DNA of 64,000 nt from Clavibacter michiganensis (GCF_002151125.1 NZ_MDJZ01000016.1:248001-312000); one strand, 5' to 3'; positions 33,066-42,682 are shown, counted from the first letter of the stretch. Notes: generated by a model not told the origin, from the sequence alone. Made by a program: numbers and translations.

Positions 33066-34088
33066 TCAGTCGACGCGGCGGGCGGCGGCGCTGGAGTCGC
33101 GCACCACGAGCTCGGCCGGGAGGCGGCTCGACCGCGGGATCTCGCGCCCCTCGATGGCGGCGATCAGCACGTCGACCACGAGCGATCCGAGCGCGGGGAA
33201 GTCCTGCTTCACGGTCGTGAGCGGCGGGAGGAAGTGGCGCGAGACGGGGAGGTCGTCGAACCCCACGACGCTGAGGTCCTCGGGCACGCGGATCCCGCGG
33301 TCGTGCAGCCCGTGGATCACGCCGAGCGCCATCTCGTCGTTCGCCACGAACACCGCCGTGTACTCGGGCACGGTCGTGAGCCCCTTCGCGAAGTCGTAGC
33401 CGAAGTCGCTCGACCAGTCGCCGATCACGATGGGTCGCTCACGCATGCCCCAGGCCCGCGTGCGCGTGTGGAAGGCGCGCTCGCGGGCGCGCGCGTCGAG
33501 CCAGTCGAGCGGGCCGGAGACGTGCAGCACGTCGCGGTGGCCGAGCGACGCGAGGTGGTCGACGGCGAGCCGGGTGCCCGCGGACTGGTCCACCGAGACC
33601 GTGAGGAACGCCGGATCCTTCTCCGCCTTCACCACGAGCGTCGGCAGCCCGGTGGTGATGGTGCGGAGCACCGCGACCGACGACGAGCGCGGCGCGACCA
33701 CGCACAGCGCGTCGACGCCCTGGCCGGTGAGGTGGCGCACGGCCTCCTCGGGCGTCGCGTCCTCGTCGTCGCGCAGCGCGAACGACGCGACCGAGTAGCC
33801 GCCGTCGCGGGCAGACCGCTCGATGGCCCGCAGGATGCTCGACGGCCCGAACTCCACCGCGCTCTCGATGAGCACGCCGATGCGCAGCGCCCGCTGCGTG
33901 ACGAGCTGGCGCGCCGCGCTGTTCGGCCGGAAGTCGAGCTCGGCGACGACCTCGAGCACGCGCTGCCGGGTCGACTCCTTGACCTGCGGGTGCCCGTTGA
34001 GCACGCGCGACACGGTCATGTGGGAGACGCCCGCGCGCTCCGCGACCTCGCGGAGGCCGAGCCGCTCGCCGCCGCTCCTGACGCTCAC
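33066..34088 (-). CDS. LacI family transcriptional regulator
   Basis: A 340-residue repressor. The N-terminal HTH and hinge read LREVAERAGVSHMTVSRVLNGHPQVKESTRQRV, followed by a periplasmic-binding-like effector domain (LRIGVLIES; VVGFDDLPVSRHFLPPLTTV). I place the start at GTG 34088, where GGAG precedes it at good spacing and the HTH begins about 11 residues in. ATG 34106 and an upstream start at 34175 are alternatives. It very likely controls the neighbouring sugar importer through the TGTTACCGGTAACA sites at 31156 and 31191. Confidence 0.9.
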   Translation of the reverse strand: MSVRSGGERLGLREVAERAGVSHMTVSRVLNGHPQVKESTRQRVLEVVAELDFRPNSAARQLVTQRALRIGVLIESAVEFGPSSILRAIERSARDGGYSVASFALRDDEDATPEEAVRHLTGQGVDALCVVAPRSSSVAVLRTITTGLPTLVVKAEKDPAFLTVSVDQSAGTRLAVDHLASLGHRDVLHVSGPLDWLDARARERAFHTRTRAWGMRERPIVIGDWSSDFGYDFAKGLTTVPEYTAVFVANDEMALGVIHGLHDRGIRVPEDLSVVGFDDLPVSRHFLPPLTTVKQDFPALGSLVVDVLIAAIEGREIPRSSRLPAELVVRDSSAAARRVD

Positions 34089-34348
34089 CCGCACTCCATC
34101 CGGCATCCTCCGAGACGGCGACGGACGTCGCGCCCGCCGGGTCGCGGGCTGGTCGGATCTCCCATTGCTGCGCACACCCTACCGGGGCGGATCCGCGAGG
34201 AGCCGGGGTCGACGACCGCCGGACAGGCGCCCGCCCCTATCCGACGCGGCGGACCCTGGCAACCCCCTCCGCGCGCCCGGGCGCCGGGCGCCGGGCGGAG
34301 CAGGGTGAAGGGGCGACGGTTTCGCCGCATGAAGAAATAGGAGCACCT

Positions 34349-35305
34349 ATGTACTTCCACGCACAGACCTGGATCAACGAGATCGCCGACGGCGAGCCCG
34401 ACCCCGCCGCCGCCAACGCGCTGCAGGAGGGCCTCGGCGGCCAGTTCGGCGAGATGCGCACGATGATGCAGTACCTCTTCCAGGCCATGAACTTCCGCGG
34501 CGCCGCCGCCAAGCCGTACCGCGACCTGATCCAGGGCGTCGGCACCGAGGAGATCAGCCACGTCGAGCTCATCGGCACCACCATCTCGCGCCTGCTCGAC
34601 GGCTCGCCCGAGTACAGCGGCAAGCTCACCGACCCGCTCGACACCCCCGGCAAGGGCGGGGCGACGCCGCTGAGCATCGCGCTCGACCACGGCAACATCC
34701 ACCACCACCTCGTGGGCGCCCAGGGCGCGCTGCCCGTCGACTCGGCCGGCAACCCGTGGAGCGGCAGCTACGTCTACAACTCGGGCAACCTCCCGCTCGA
34801 CCTCATCTACAACGTCATGCTCGAGTCGACCGGCCGCCTGCAGAAGTGCCGCATCTACGAGATGACCGACAACCCCGTCGCGCGCGCGACCGTCGCGTAC
34901 CTCATCGTCCGCGACCAGGCGCACGAGAACGCGTACGCGAAGGCGCTCGAGACGCTCGGCGTCGACTGGGGCAAGCTCCTGCCGATCCCGAAGACCAACG
35001 CGGAGCAGTTCCCCGAGGTGAAGAAGCTCCTGGACCTCGGCCTCCAGAGCAAGCAGTACAGCTTCGACCTCGACGGCAAGAGCGAGGCCGGCCGGATCTT
35101 CCAGGGCGCGTCGCCCTCGAACGACGGCACCGACCTCACCGCGACCGAGCAGGCGCCCCAGGGCTTCCCGTCGACCATCGCGCCGGAGCGGCTCGAGGAG
35201 TTCGCCCCGGGTCTCGACAAGGACCTGCTGGCCCTCGTGCAAGAGACGGCAGAGCGCGAGCTCGCCGACATCGAGGCGTTCTACGGGCCGACGAAGACGG
35301 CCTGA
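34349..35305 (+). CDS. Manganese catalase
   Basis: A 318-residue non-haem catalase that disproportionates hydrogen peroxide at a dimanganese centre. The four-helix-bundle ligands are visible: Glu35 in GGQFGEMRT, Glu68 and His71 in GTEEISHVEL, Glu in LESTGRLQ, and His in RDQAHENAY. The start MYFHAQTWINEI is characteristic of the family. AGGAG lies 6 bases upstream. It is a single-gene unit followed by a strong hairpin. Together with Ohr and possibly the carotenoid locus, it adds to the oxidative-stress theme of the window. Confidence 0.95.
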   Translation: MYFHAQTWINEIADGEPDPAAANALQEGLGGQFGEMRTMMQYLFQAMNFRGAAAKPYRDLIQGVGTEEISHVELIGTTISRLLDGSPEYSGKLTDPLDTPGKGGATPLSIALDHGNIHHHLVGAQGALPVDSAGNPWSGSYVYNSGNLPLDLIYNVMLESTGRLQKCRIYEMTDNPVARATVAYLIVRDQAHENAYAKALETLGVDWGKLLPIPKTNAEQFPEVKKLLDLGLQSKQYSFDLDGKSEAGRIFQGASPSNDGTDLTATEQAPQGFPSTIAPERLEEFAPGLDKDLLALVQETAERELADIEAFYGPTKTA

Positions 35306-35326
35306 TCCGCGTCACCCGATCCACGC

Positions 35327-35360
35327 GGCGGCGCCGTCTCCTGCGGGAGGCGGCGCCGCC
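35327..35360 (+). terminator. Hairpin after manganese catalase gene
   Basis: GGCGGCGCCGTCTCC and its mirror GGGAGGCGGCGCCGCC form a long GC stem with one bulge and a 3-nt loop, 22 bases after the stop. It lies between convergent genes. Confidence 0.65.
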
Positions 35361-35435
35361 GTCGTCGTGCGCGGGGGCCGGGCCGGCGACGCGTCGGCCC
35401 GCGGGGAGCAGGCTCGCCGCGACGGAGGCGTTCCG

Positions 35436-36674
35436 CTACCGCACGATCCCCGACTGCACGACGGAAACCAAGTGCCGGTCGATGTCCGCGAGCACGTCTA
35501 CGTCGTCGACCGGATCCGCGTCGAGCACGAGCATGTCGGCGATGGCGCCTTCGGTGACGGTCCCGAGCTCACCGGTCATTCCGAGGAGGTCGGCCGCCGT
35601 GGTCGTCGCGGCCCGGATGGCGTCGATGTTCGGCTGGACGCGGGCAAGCAGCCGGAACTCCTCGTTCTGGTGCCGGTGCATCCCGCCGAGCAGGTCCGAG
35701 CCGTAGGCGAGCCGCACCCCCGCGACGTGGGCGCGGCGGATCGCCTCCAGCCCGGTCTCCAGCACCGTGTCGACCTTCTCCCACATCGACTGGGTCAGGC
35801 CGAACTCGCGCCCCTCCTCCTTCAGCGCCCAGTAGGTGACCAGGGTGGGCACGAGGTAGGCGTCGTGCTCGAGGAAGAGGGCGATGCTCTCGTCGTCGAG
35901 CAGATTGCCGTGCTCGATGGATCGCACCCCCGCCCGGAGCGCACGGTTGATGGCCCGGGCCGTGTAGGCGTGCGCGGCCACGTACCTGTTCGCCGCGTCT
36001 GCCTCCTCGACCGCCGCCGCCATCTCGCCGACGGAGTACTGGGTGGAGTCGATGCGGTCGGTCGGGGACGACACCCCTCCCGAGGCCATGATCTTGATGT
36101 GGTGCGCGCCCTTGCGGATCTCGTCGCGCGCCGCGGCCCGGACCGCGTCCGGCCCGTCCGCGACCTTCCCGATGCCGCAGCATCCGCGGGATCCGGGCTC
36201 GTGGTCCTCGCCGCGCAGCCGCATGTCGCCGTGGCCGCCCGTCTGGCTGAGCGCGTGACCGCAGAAGTGGATGCGCGGGCCGGCGAGCAGCCCCTCCTCC
36301 TGCGCCTGCGCGAGCCCGTGATCCGCGCCGGACATGTCGCGCACGGTCGTGAAGCCGCGGCCGAGCATGTCGCGCATGATGCGCGCGCTCTGCGCGACGA
36401 CGTAGGCGGGGCTGTTGCGCTCGAGCTCGCGGAAGTCGGCGCTGAAGGCGACGACGTGCACGTGCGCGTCGATGAGGCCGGGCATGACGAACCGGTCGGT
36501 CGCGTCGATGACCGCGAGGCCGGCCCGGTCCAGGTCGGGGCCGACCTCTCGGATGCGGCCGTCGACGATGCGCACGTCCGCGCGACGCCAGGTCCCGTCG
36601 GCGACGTCGAGTACGTTCCCGCCGACGACGACGGCGGATCCCGTCAGGGCGGGGGAGGAGAGGGCGCTGGTCAC
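35436..36674 (-). CDS. Metal-dependent amidohydrolase (imidazolonepropionase-like)
   Basis: A 412-residue enzyme of the amidohydrolase superfamily, in the imidazolonepropionase-like/prolidase group. The metal-binding HxH is His71/His73 in MPGLIDAHVHV. The bridging Lys is probably in HIKIMASGG. Further ligands lie in YVAAHAYT, SIEHGNLLDD and AYGSDLLGG. Members hydrolyse dipeptides, Xaa-Arg/Lys substrates, organophosphates or cyclic amides. GTG 36674 overlaps the GAF gene stop as GTGA. It is the last of three coupled genes (MFS, GAF, amidohydrolase), so it probably acts on the compound imported by the MFS protein. Confidence 0.85.
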   Translation of the reverse strand: MTSALSSPALTGSAVVVGGNVLDVADGTWRRADVRIVDGRIREVGPDLDRAGLAVIDATDRFVMPGLIDAHVHVVAFSADFRELERNSPAYVVAQSARIMRDMLGRGFTTVRDMSGADHGLAQAQEEGLLAGPRIHFCGHALSQTGGHGDMRLRGEDHEPGSRGCCGIGKVADGPDAVRAAARDEIRKGAHHIKIMASGGVSSPTDRIDSTQYSVGEMAAAVEEADAANRYVAAHAYTARAINRALRAGVRSIEHGNLLDDESIALFLEHDAYLVPTLVTYWALKEEGREFGLTQSMWEKVDTVLETGLEAIRRAHVAGVRLAYGSDLLGGMHRHQNEEFRLLARVQPNIDAIRAATTTAADLLGMTGELGTVTEGAIADMLVLDADPVDDVDVLADIDRHLVSVVQSGIVR

Positions 36675-37150
36675 AGGGATCCTTCCGTGGATGCTTCCGG
36701 GCGGGTGAACGCGGCGGTGAGGGCCGACCCGCAGTCCGCCACCACCGCCTCGACGGTGGCGACGGACGAGGAGTCGTAGCGCCCCTCGGCGTCCAGCACC
36801 GCGAGCGTGCCGACGACGCGGCCGCCCTCGATGACGGGGGTGTTGATGACGGCGCCGCAGCCCAGCGAGCGGATGAGGTCCATGTCCGCGAAGACCGCGG
36901 CGACCTCGGCGTCGGTCGCGCCGAGGAAGGCGCGCTTCTCCTCGATGACGACGTCGAGCCAGCTCCCCGACACCTCGAGGGACTTCTCCGCGTCGAGCGG
37001 GTACAGGTCGGGGTGGCTGGTCGCGATGCGGCGGAGCGCGCGCCGCTCGGGATCCCACCGGAGCACGGTGAACAGGCGCCAGCCGACGGCCTCGTGGATC
37101 CGGTCGGCGACGTCCGCGAGGACCGGGTCGTGCCCGGCGACGACCGTCAC
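36671..37150 (-). CDS. Stand-alone GAF domain protein
   Basis: A 159-residue protein that is a single GAF domain (VGWRLFTVLRWDPERRALRRIATSHP; GSWLDVVIEEKRAFLG; LGCGAVINTPVIEGGRVVGTLAVLDAEG). It has no output domain. A Cys in the LGCGAVINTPV strand sits where small-molecule GAF domains line their pocket, but the triple-Cys pattern of free methionine-R-sulfoxide reductases is missing. It is fused by GTGA overlaps to both the transporter and the amidohydrolase genes. It could sense the substrate or act as an enzyme subunit; its role is not established. Confidence 0.75.
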   Translation of the reverse strand: MTVVAGHDPVLADVADRIHEAVGWRLFTVLRWDPERRALRRIATSHPDLYPLDAEKSLEVSGSWLDVVIEEKRAFLGATDAEVAAVFADMDLIRSLGCGAVINTPVIEGGRVVGTLAVLDAEGRYDSSSVATVEAVVADCGSALTAAFTRPEASTEGSL

Positions 37151-38553
37151 CGGGTGCCCTGCACGGCGTCGGAGCGCTCGCCGGTGCCGCCCGCACCGCC
37201 CGTCTGCTGGATGTGCTCGAGCGACAGCCCGGAGGTCTTGACCCCGAACACGATCACGGTGATGACGCCGGCCGCGAGGACGGCCGTCGTGAGCCCGAAC
37301 ACCCCGCCGAAGCCTAGGGTCGCCGAGAAGACGCCGATGATCGTGGGCGCGAGGATGCTGCCGATGCGCCCGACGGCGCTCGCGAACCCGCTGCCCATGG
37401 CGCGCATCCACGTGGGGAAGAGCTCGGGCGTGTAGGCGTAGACGCCGGCGTAGGTGCCGTTGAGGAAGAAGGAGAGCACGGCCGCGGCGGTGACGATCAT
37501 GGCCGGGTCGTTCGACTGGCTCAGCCAGTACGCGCTCACGGCGGCGCCCATGAGGTAGATCGCGATGGTGTGCTTGCGGTCGATCTTGTCGTTGAGGAAC
37601 GCGGCCGAGAAGTACCCCGGGATCTGCGCCAGGTAGATGATGATCGAGTACTCGAAGCTCGTCGTGACGCTGATGCCGCGGCCGATGAGCAGGGTCGGGA
37701 TCCACGAGAAGAACCCGTAGTACGAGAACGTGATCGAGAACCAGACCACCCAGATCACCGCGGTGCGCCGCCGCAGCGGCTTCGCCCACATGGCCTTGAG
37801 GGCCCGCGGGATCGTGACGGCGTGGCGGTCGGTCTCGGGCTCCGGCGCGTCGTCGGCCACCGGGGGCAGCGGTCGCTTCGTGGAGGCGGTGACCTTCCGC
37901 TCGAGCGTCGCGACGACCTGCTCCGCCTCGGCGGTGCGGCCCTGGCTCAGCAGGTAGCGCGGGGACTCGGGCAGCGCCCGCCGCCACCACAGGAGCAGCA
38001 GGATCGGGACGGCCGTGATGACCTGCGCCCAGCGCCAGCCGTCGTCCCCGATCGGCACGATGAACCGGCCGATGAGGGCGGCGAAGACGAACCCGAACGA
38101 GAAGAATCCGGCGAGGCTCCCGATGAAGGCGCCGCGGCGCTTGGGCGGGATGAACTCGGAGATGAAGGGCGCGATGATCACGCTCTCGGCTCCCGCGCCG
38201 ACGCCGGCGAGGACCCGGGCGACGAGGAACACGCCGTAGCTCGGCGCGAGCGCGGCGACGATCGACATCACCGTGTAGAACGCGAGCGCCCAGAGCATCA
38301 CCCGCTTGCGGCCGAACCTGTCGCCGAGCCAGCCCGAGAGGATCGCACCGAAGAAGAACCCCAGCGGGGTGGCCGAGCCGACGAGCCCCAGCTGCGCGGG
38401 GGACAGGTCCCAGACCCCGGCGATGCTCGGGAGCACGAACGCGATGATCGCGCCGTCCATCCCGTCGAACGTGTAGCCGAGCCCGCCGATGAGGAGGAGC
38501 GCGTAGTGCGGTCGGCTGAGCGGCAGCCGATCCAACCTGCCGATGATGGACAT
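37147..38553 (-). CDS. MFS transporter, sugar/aromatic acid symporter type
   Basis: A 468-residue twelve-helix permease of the metabolite:H+ symporter branch of the MFS. Motif A reads GWLGDRFGRKRVML after helix 2, and WRRALPESPRYLLSQGRTAEAEQV precedes the central loop, as in 4-hydroxybenzoate/organic-acid carriers. The start ATG 38553 follows a GGGGA site. It heads an operon with a GAF protein and an amidohydrolase, so uptake of the amidohydrolase substrate is likely. The divergent RpiR regulator and the palindrome at 38609 probably control it. Confidence 0.88.
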   Translation of the reverse strand: MSIIGRLDRLPLSRPHYALLLIGGLGYTFDGMDGAIIAFVLPSIAGVWDLSPAQLGLVGSATPLGFFFGAILSGWLGDRFGRKRVMLWALAFYTVMSIVAALAPSYGVFLVARVLAGVGAGAESVIIAPFISEFIPPKRRGAFIGSLAGFFSFGFVFAALIGRFIVPIGDDGWRWAQVITAVPILLLLWWRRALPESPRYLLSQGRTAEAEQVVATLERKVTASTKRPLPPVADDAPEPETDRHAVTIPRALKAMWAKPLRRRTAVIWVVWFSITFSYYGFFSWIPTLLIGRGISVTTSFEYSIIIYLAQIPGYFSAAFLNDKIDRKHTIAIYLMGAAVSAYWLSQSNDPAMIVTAAAVLSFFLNGTYAGVYAYTPELFPTWMRAMGSGFASAVGRIGSILAPTIIGVFSATLGFGGVFGLTTAVLAAGVITVIVFGVKTSGLSLEHIQQTGGAGGTGERSDAVQGTR

Positions 38554-38608
38554 GCGGTCCCCGCGTTCTGCTTGTGTCGATGGGTGTATTCGTGCAAATG
38601 GAGTTCTG

Positions 38609-38624
38609 TGCATGGCCTCATGCA
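38609..38624. promoter_or_regulatory. Probable RpiR operator
   Basis: TGCATG-GCCT-CATGCA is a perfect 6-4-6 palindrome between the divergent MFS operon and the rpiR-type gene. Flanking GTTC (38603) and GAAC (38632) extend the symmetry. It lies 56 bases from the transporter start and 42 from the regulator start. Confidence 0.7.
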
Positions 38625-38666
38625 TTTCGCTGAACATTAGAGTCGTCATCGACGGAGGGTCAACCC

Positions 38667-39536
38667 GTGAAACAAGGTGTTAACGCCGACGACGTGCAGG
38701 GCTGGCTGGCCGTGCGGCTGTCAGGACGCTCGCTCTCCCGGCGGCAGGAGGCCGTCGTCTCCGTGCTGCGGTCGCAGCCGCGACTCGCCTCGTACTCCTC
38801 GGCGATGGAGGTCGCGGCGGCTGCGGGCTCCAACGCCTCCACCGTGACCCGCACCGCGCAGGCCCTCGGATACGCCGGCTGGGCCGCGTTCCAGGTCGAG
38901 TTCCGCTCGCGGTTCCTCGCGTCGCTCAGCGCCGTCGACGTCGCGGCCGAGCACCGCGCGACGACCAGCGACGCGTCCAAACAGGCGATCGTCACCGACC
39001 AGGCGCACCTCGCCCACCTGCACCGGTCGATCGACGTCGGCGCCATCCGGCAGGTCGCGGAGGCGATCACCGGCGCGCGACGCACGTGGATCATCGCCAG
39101 CGGCAGCTATGCGATCCCCGGCCGGGCGCTGGAGCACAACGTCGGCATCGCCGGCTACGACATCCGCCTCCTCGACGCGGACGTCGCGACGCTCGCGAAC
39201 TCGCTCGCGAGCGGCCAGGCGGACGACGTCGCCGTCGTCTTCAGCCTGTGGCGCGTCTACGACAGCACCGTGCGGGCCATCGGGATCGCGGCGGCCCGGG
39301 GCATGCGCGTGCTCGTCATCACCGACGACGTGGCGTCCGAGGTCGCCGAGCACGCCGACGCGGTCCTCGTCGTCCCCTCGGAGGGTGCCGGTTTCTTCCC
39401 CTCGCTCGTCCCGAGCCTCTCGCTCGCCCAGGCCATCGCGGTGGAGGTCGCGTCCATCGACCCCGACCGCTCGACGGCGAGCATCTCCGCATCCGAGACC
39501 ACCTGGGACGCGCTGCGCATCATGCGGCCCCGCTGA
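38667..39536 (+). CDS. RpiR/MurR family transcriptional regulator
   Basis: A 289-residue regulator with an N-terminal RpiR-type HTH (SRRQEAVVSVLRSQPRLASYSSAMEVAAAAGSNASTVTRTAQALGYAGW, in segments) and a C-terminal SIS sugar-phosphate-binding domain (TWIIASGSYAIPGRALEHN; DDVAVVFSLWRVYDSTV). SIS domains usually bind phosphosugars or related metabolites. GGAGGG lies 7 bases before the GTG start. It is divergent from the MFS-GAF-amidohydrolase operon with a palindrome between, so this operon is the likely target. Confidence 0.9.
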   Translation: MKQGVNADDVQGWLAVRLSGRSLSRRQEAVVSVLRSQPRLASYSSAMEVAAAAGSNASTVTRTAQALGYAGWAAFQVEFRSRFLASLSAVDVAAEHRATTSDASKQAIVTDQAHLAHLHRSIDVGAIRQVAEAITGARRTWIIASGSYAIPGRALEHNVGIAGYDIRLLDADVATLANSLASGQADDVAVVFSLWRVYDSTVRAIGIAAARGMRVLVITDDVASEVAEHADAVLVVPSEGAGFFPSLVPSLSLAQAIAVEVASIDPDRSTASISASETTWDALRIMRPR

Positions 39537-39667
39537 CCCCGAGGCGGCCGGGTGGCGGCGCGACGCGCTTCGGCCTCCGCCCTTCTTCGAGAGCGCGCCC
39601 TCGCCGCCGCCTGAGCGGATCCTCCGCCGCCCGGGTCACCCGCGCACCCTCCGCCGTAGGCTGACTC

Positions 39668-42106
39668 ATGGCCTCCGACACCGCACCCCGCGACCCGTCC
39701 GCCCCCCTCTACCTCGACGTCGTCGACGGCTGGTGGCGCGCCGCCAACTACCTCTCCGTCGGCCAGATCTACCTGCTCGACGACCCGCTGCTCGAGCGCC
39801 CGCTCACGCGCGACGACATCAAGCCGCGCCTGCTCGGGCACTGGGGCACGACCCCGCTGCTGAACTTCGTCTACGCGCACCTCAACCGCGCGATCATCGA
39901 GCGCGACCTCGACATGATCTACATCGCGGGCCCCGGCCACGGCGGCCCCGGCATGGTCGCGAATGCCTACCTCGACGGCACCTACTCGGAGCTCTTCTCG
40001 GCGGCGACCCCGGACCGCGAGGGCCTGCGGCACCTCTTCCGCCAGTTCTCGTTCCCGGGCGGCGTGCCCTCGCACGCGGCGCCTGAGACGCCCGGATCCA
40101 TCAACGAGGGCGGCGAGCTCGGCTACTCGCTCGTGCACGCGTACGGCGCCGCGCTCGACAACCCCGACCTCGTGGTCTCCTGCGTGATCGGCGACGGCGA
40201 GGCGGAGACCGCGACCCTCGCCTCCAGCTGGCACCTGAACAAGTTCCTCGACCCGGAGTCGGACGGCGCCGTGCTGCCGATCCTCAACCTCAACGGCTGG
40301 AAGATCGCGAACCCCACGGTGCTCGCGCGCATCCCGGAGGACGAGCTGCTCGCGCTCTTCACGGGCTACGGCTACGCGCCGCGGATCGTCTCGGGCGGCT
40401 TCGACGGCGAGGACCGCTTCGCGGTCCACGAGCGGTTCGCGACGGCGCTCGGCGACGCGCTCGACGAGGTCAGCCGGATCCAGCTCGCGGCCCGCACGGG
40501 CGGCAGCGAGGAGCGCCCGGCCTGGCCCATGCTGATCCTCCGCACCCCGAAGGGCTGGACCGGCCCGAAGGAGGTCGACGGCAAGAAGGTCGAGGGCACG
40601 TGGCGCGCGCACCAGGTGCCGCTCTCCGGCGTGCGCGACGACGAGGACCACCTCCGCCAGCTCCAGGAGTGGCTGGAGAGCTACCGCCCGCACGAGCTGT
40701 TCGATCGCGACGGCCGGCTGACGCCCGCGCTCCAGCCCAACCGCCCCGAGGGCGACCGCCGCATGAGCGCCAACCCGCACGCGAACGGCGGCCTGCTGCG
40801 CCGCGACCTCCGGCTCCCGCCGCTCGAGGTCAACGCGATCGACCTCAGCGAGGGCCGCGGCGTCATCGCCGAGCCCACGCGCGTCCTCGGCGGCTGGCTG
40901 CGCGACGTGATCGCCCGCAACCCGCTCGACTTCCGGATCTTCGGCCCCGACGAGACCGCCAGCAACCGCCTCGACGACGTCTACGAGGTGACCGCGAAGG
41001 CGTGGCAGGGCGAGGTCCTGCCGGTCGACGAGCACCTGGCGCACGAGGGCCGGGTCATCGAGATCCTCAACGAGAACATCACGCAGGGGCTGCTCGAGGC
41101 GTACCTGCTCACCGGGCGCCACGGGCTCTTCACGTCGTATGAGGCGTTCATCCACGTGGTCGACTCGATGTTCAACCAGTACGCGAAGTGGCTCGAGTCG
41201 AGCTCGAAGGTGGAGTGGCGGCGGCCGGTCGCATCGTTCACGTACCTCCTCTCCTCGCACGTGTGGCGGCAGGACCACAACGGCTTCTCGCACCAGGACC
41301 CCGGGTTCCTCGACCACGTCGTGAACAAGCGGGCCGAGATCGTGCGCGTGTACCTGCCGTTCGACGCGAACTCGCTGCTCGTGACCATGGACCACTGCCT
41401 CCGCGGCACGGATCTGATCAACGTCGTCATCGCGGGCAAGCAGCCCACCGCGAGCCTGCTGTCGCTCGAGGAGGCACGGGCGCACGGGGCGCGCGGCGTG
41501 GGCGTGTGGGAGTGGGCGGGCACCGAGGTGCCCGGGCTCGAGCCCGACGTGGTCGTCGCGTGCGCGGGCGACATCCCGACCGTGGAGGCGATGGCGGCCG
41601 TGCAGATCCTCAAGGAGGAGATCCCGCAGCTGCGCGTGCGGTTCATCAACGTGGTCGACCTCATGCGGCTGCAGGACTCGACGCAGCACCCGCACGGGCT
41701 CGACGACGGATCCTTCGACGCGCTGTTCACGCGTGACAAGCCCGTCATCTTCGCGTTCCACGGCTACCCGTCGCTCATCCACCGCCTCACGTACAAGCGC
41801 AACGGGCACGAGAACATGCACGTGCGCGGCTTCGTGGAGCAGGGCGGCACGACCACGCCGTTCGACATGCTGATGCTCAACGACCTCGACCGGTTCCGGC
41901 TCGTGATGGACGTGATCCGCCGCGTGCCGCACCTCGAGACCACCTACGCGGGCCTCTCGCAGCGCATGGACGACGAGCGCATCGCGCACCGCGTGCACAC
42001 GCGGCAGTACGGCGAGGACATGGACGACGTCTCGGGCGCTCGGGGCCTGCCGTTCGCGGATCCGGACCGGCAGACGGCGATCGACAACGGCGACGACAAC
42101 GCATAG
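39668..42106 (+). CDS. xfp: Xylulose-5-phosphate/fructose-6-phosphate phosphoketolase
   Basis: An 812-residue thiamine-diphosphate enzyme that cleaves xylulose 5-phosphate, and often fructose 6-phosphate, with phosphate to acetyl phosphate plus glyceraldehyde 3-phosphate or erythrose 4-phosphate. Family signatures are [15 protein letters not shown] near the start, [19 protein letters not shown], the TPP/Mg motif [18 protein letters not shown] followed by [11 protein letters not shown], and [11 protein letters not shown] with [11 protein letters not shown]. The length is normal. No acetate kinase or phosphotransacetylase gene is adjacent, so acetyl phosphate is handled by genes elsewhere. A convergent hairpin follows. 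Confidence 0.96.
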   Translation: MASDTAPRDPSAPLYLDVVDGWWRAANYLSVGQIYLLDDPLLERPLTRDDIKPRLLGHWGTTPLLNFVYAHLNRAIIERDLDMIYIAGPGHGGPGMVANAYLDGTYSELFSAATPDREGLRHLFRQFSFPGGVPSHAAPETPGSINEGGELGYSLVHAYGAALDNPDLVVSCVIGDGEAETATLASSWHLNKFLDPESDGAVLPILNLNGWKIANPTVLARIPEDELLALFTGYGYAPRIVSGGFDGEDRFAVHERFATALGDALDEVSRIQLAARTGGSEERPAWPMLILRTPKGWTGPKEVDGKKVEGTWRAHQVPLSGVRDDEDHLRQLQEWLESYRPHELFDRDGRLTPALQPNRPEGDRRMSANPHANGGLLRRDLRLPPLEVNAIDLSEGRGVIAEPTRVLGGWLRDVIARNPLDFRIFGPDETASNRLDDVYEVTAKAWQGEVLPVDEHLAHEGRVIEILNENITQGLLEAYLLTGRHGLFTSYEAFIHVVDSMFNQYAKWLESSSKVEWRRPVASFTYLLSSHVWRQDHNGFSHQDPGFLDHVVNKRAEIVRVYLPFDANSLLVTMDHCLRGTDLINVVIAGKQPTASLLSLEEARAHGARGVGVWEWAGTEVPGLEPDVVVACAGDIPTVEAMAAVQILKEEIPQLRVRFINVVDLMRLQDSTQHPHGLDDGSFDALFTRDKPVIFAFHGYPSLIHRLTYKRNGHENMHVRGFVEQGGTTTPFDMLMLNDLDRFRLVMDVIRRVPHLETTYAGLSQRMDDERIAHRVHTRQYGEDMDDVSGARGLPFADPDRQTAIDNGDDNA

Positions 42107-42111
42107 CGGAG

Positions 42112-42147
42112 CCGCGGGCCGGCCGGGGACGGTGGGCCGACCCGCGG
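42112..42147. terminator. Hairpin between phosphoketolase and VOC genes
   Basis: CCGCGGGCCGGCC and GGGCCGACCCGCGG pair with one mismatch around a 9-nt loop, between convergent genes. Confidence 0.6.
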
Positions 42148-42166
42148 GGCTGGTGGCGGGCGGCGC

Positions 42167-42562
42167 CTACTCGGCGGGTGCGGCCTCGGGCGCGGCGGCC
42201 CGCGATCCGTCCGCCGTGCGCGGCCCGTGGTCGAACAGGCCGATCGCGTTGCCCTCGCTGTCGCGGACGTAGGCCCAGCGGTCGGTCTCGTTGAGCATCT
42301 GGATGCCGCCCAACGCGGATCCGCCGTGCGCCTCGACCTCGGCGACCGTCTCCTCGATGGACTCGACCGTGATGACGATGGTGGGGTGCGGCACGTCCGC
42401 GCGCCGGTGGAGGTCGCCGTTGATCCCGTCGTCGGAGCCGGTGAGGATCATGCCCGCGTCCTCCCCCCACGGCTCGTACCGGAAGCCGAAGACGGCGGAG
42501 TAGAACGCGCTCGCGCGCGCCATGTCGTCGGCGGGGATCTCGAAGTGCTCGACAGCGGCCAT
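42167..42562 (-). CDS. VOC family protein
   Basis: A 131-residue vicinal oxygen chelate protein: VEHFEIPADDMARASAFYSAVFGF, then GHHGGSALGG-like turns (EAHGGSALGG), and the closing YVRDSEGNAIGLFDHGP. It resembles the glyoxalase-like proteins annotated as CFP32 or lactoylglutathione lyase-related, with unknown substrate. ATG 42562 gives the normal family start; an upstream ATG at 42598 would add 12 residues. A low-complexity Ala/Glu/Pro tail ends it. Confidence 0.82.
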   Translation of the reverse strand: MAAVEHFEIPADDMARASAFYSAVFGFRYEPWGEDAGMILTGSDDGINGDLHRRADVPHPTIVITVESIEETVAEVEAHGGSALGGIQMLNETDRWAYVRDSEGNAIGLFDHGPRTADGSRAAAPEAAPAE

Positions 42563-42627
42563 GGACCGATGATCCAGCGGGTGGGGAAACGGCGTCAAGG
42601 GCCGGGGTCGACGCGGCGACGACGGCG

Positions 42628-42663
42628 ACGGCGCCGCCTCCTCCGAGGAGGTGACGGCGCCGT
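42628..42663 (-). terminator. Terminator of the Ig-repeat surface protein gene
   Basis: ACGGCGCCG and CGGCGCCGT form the outer stem and CCTCCTC/GAGGAGG the inner stem of a long hairpin 20 bases downstream of the minus-strand stop. Confidence 0.7.
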
Positions 42664-42682
42664 GGACGATGCGGGTCGGGGA

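Noticed and set aside
26238-34088. Reading the sugar importer as ribose-specific with a kinase
   Set aside because: No rbsK, rbsD or other catabolic gene is present, and the two-permease layout and YtfQ-like binding protein fit galactofuranose-type systems better; the sugar is left open.
36671-37150. GAF protein as free methionine-R-sulfoxide reductase
   Set aside because: The three conserved cysteines of that enzyme are not present; only one Cys lies in the equivalent region.
39257-41998. A 900-codon open frame antisense to the phosphoketolase and RpiR genes
   Set aside because: The plus strand encodes unmistakable phosphoketolase motifs; the antisense product has only Val/Arg/His repeats typical of shadow frames.
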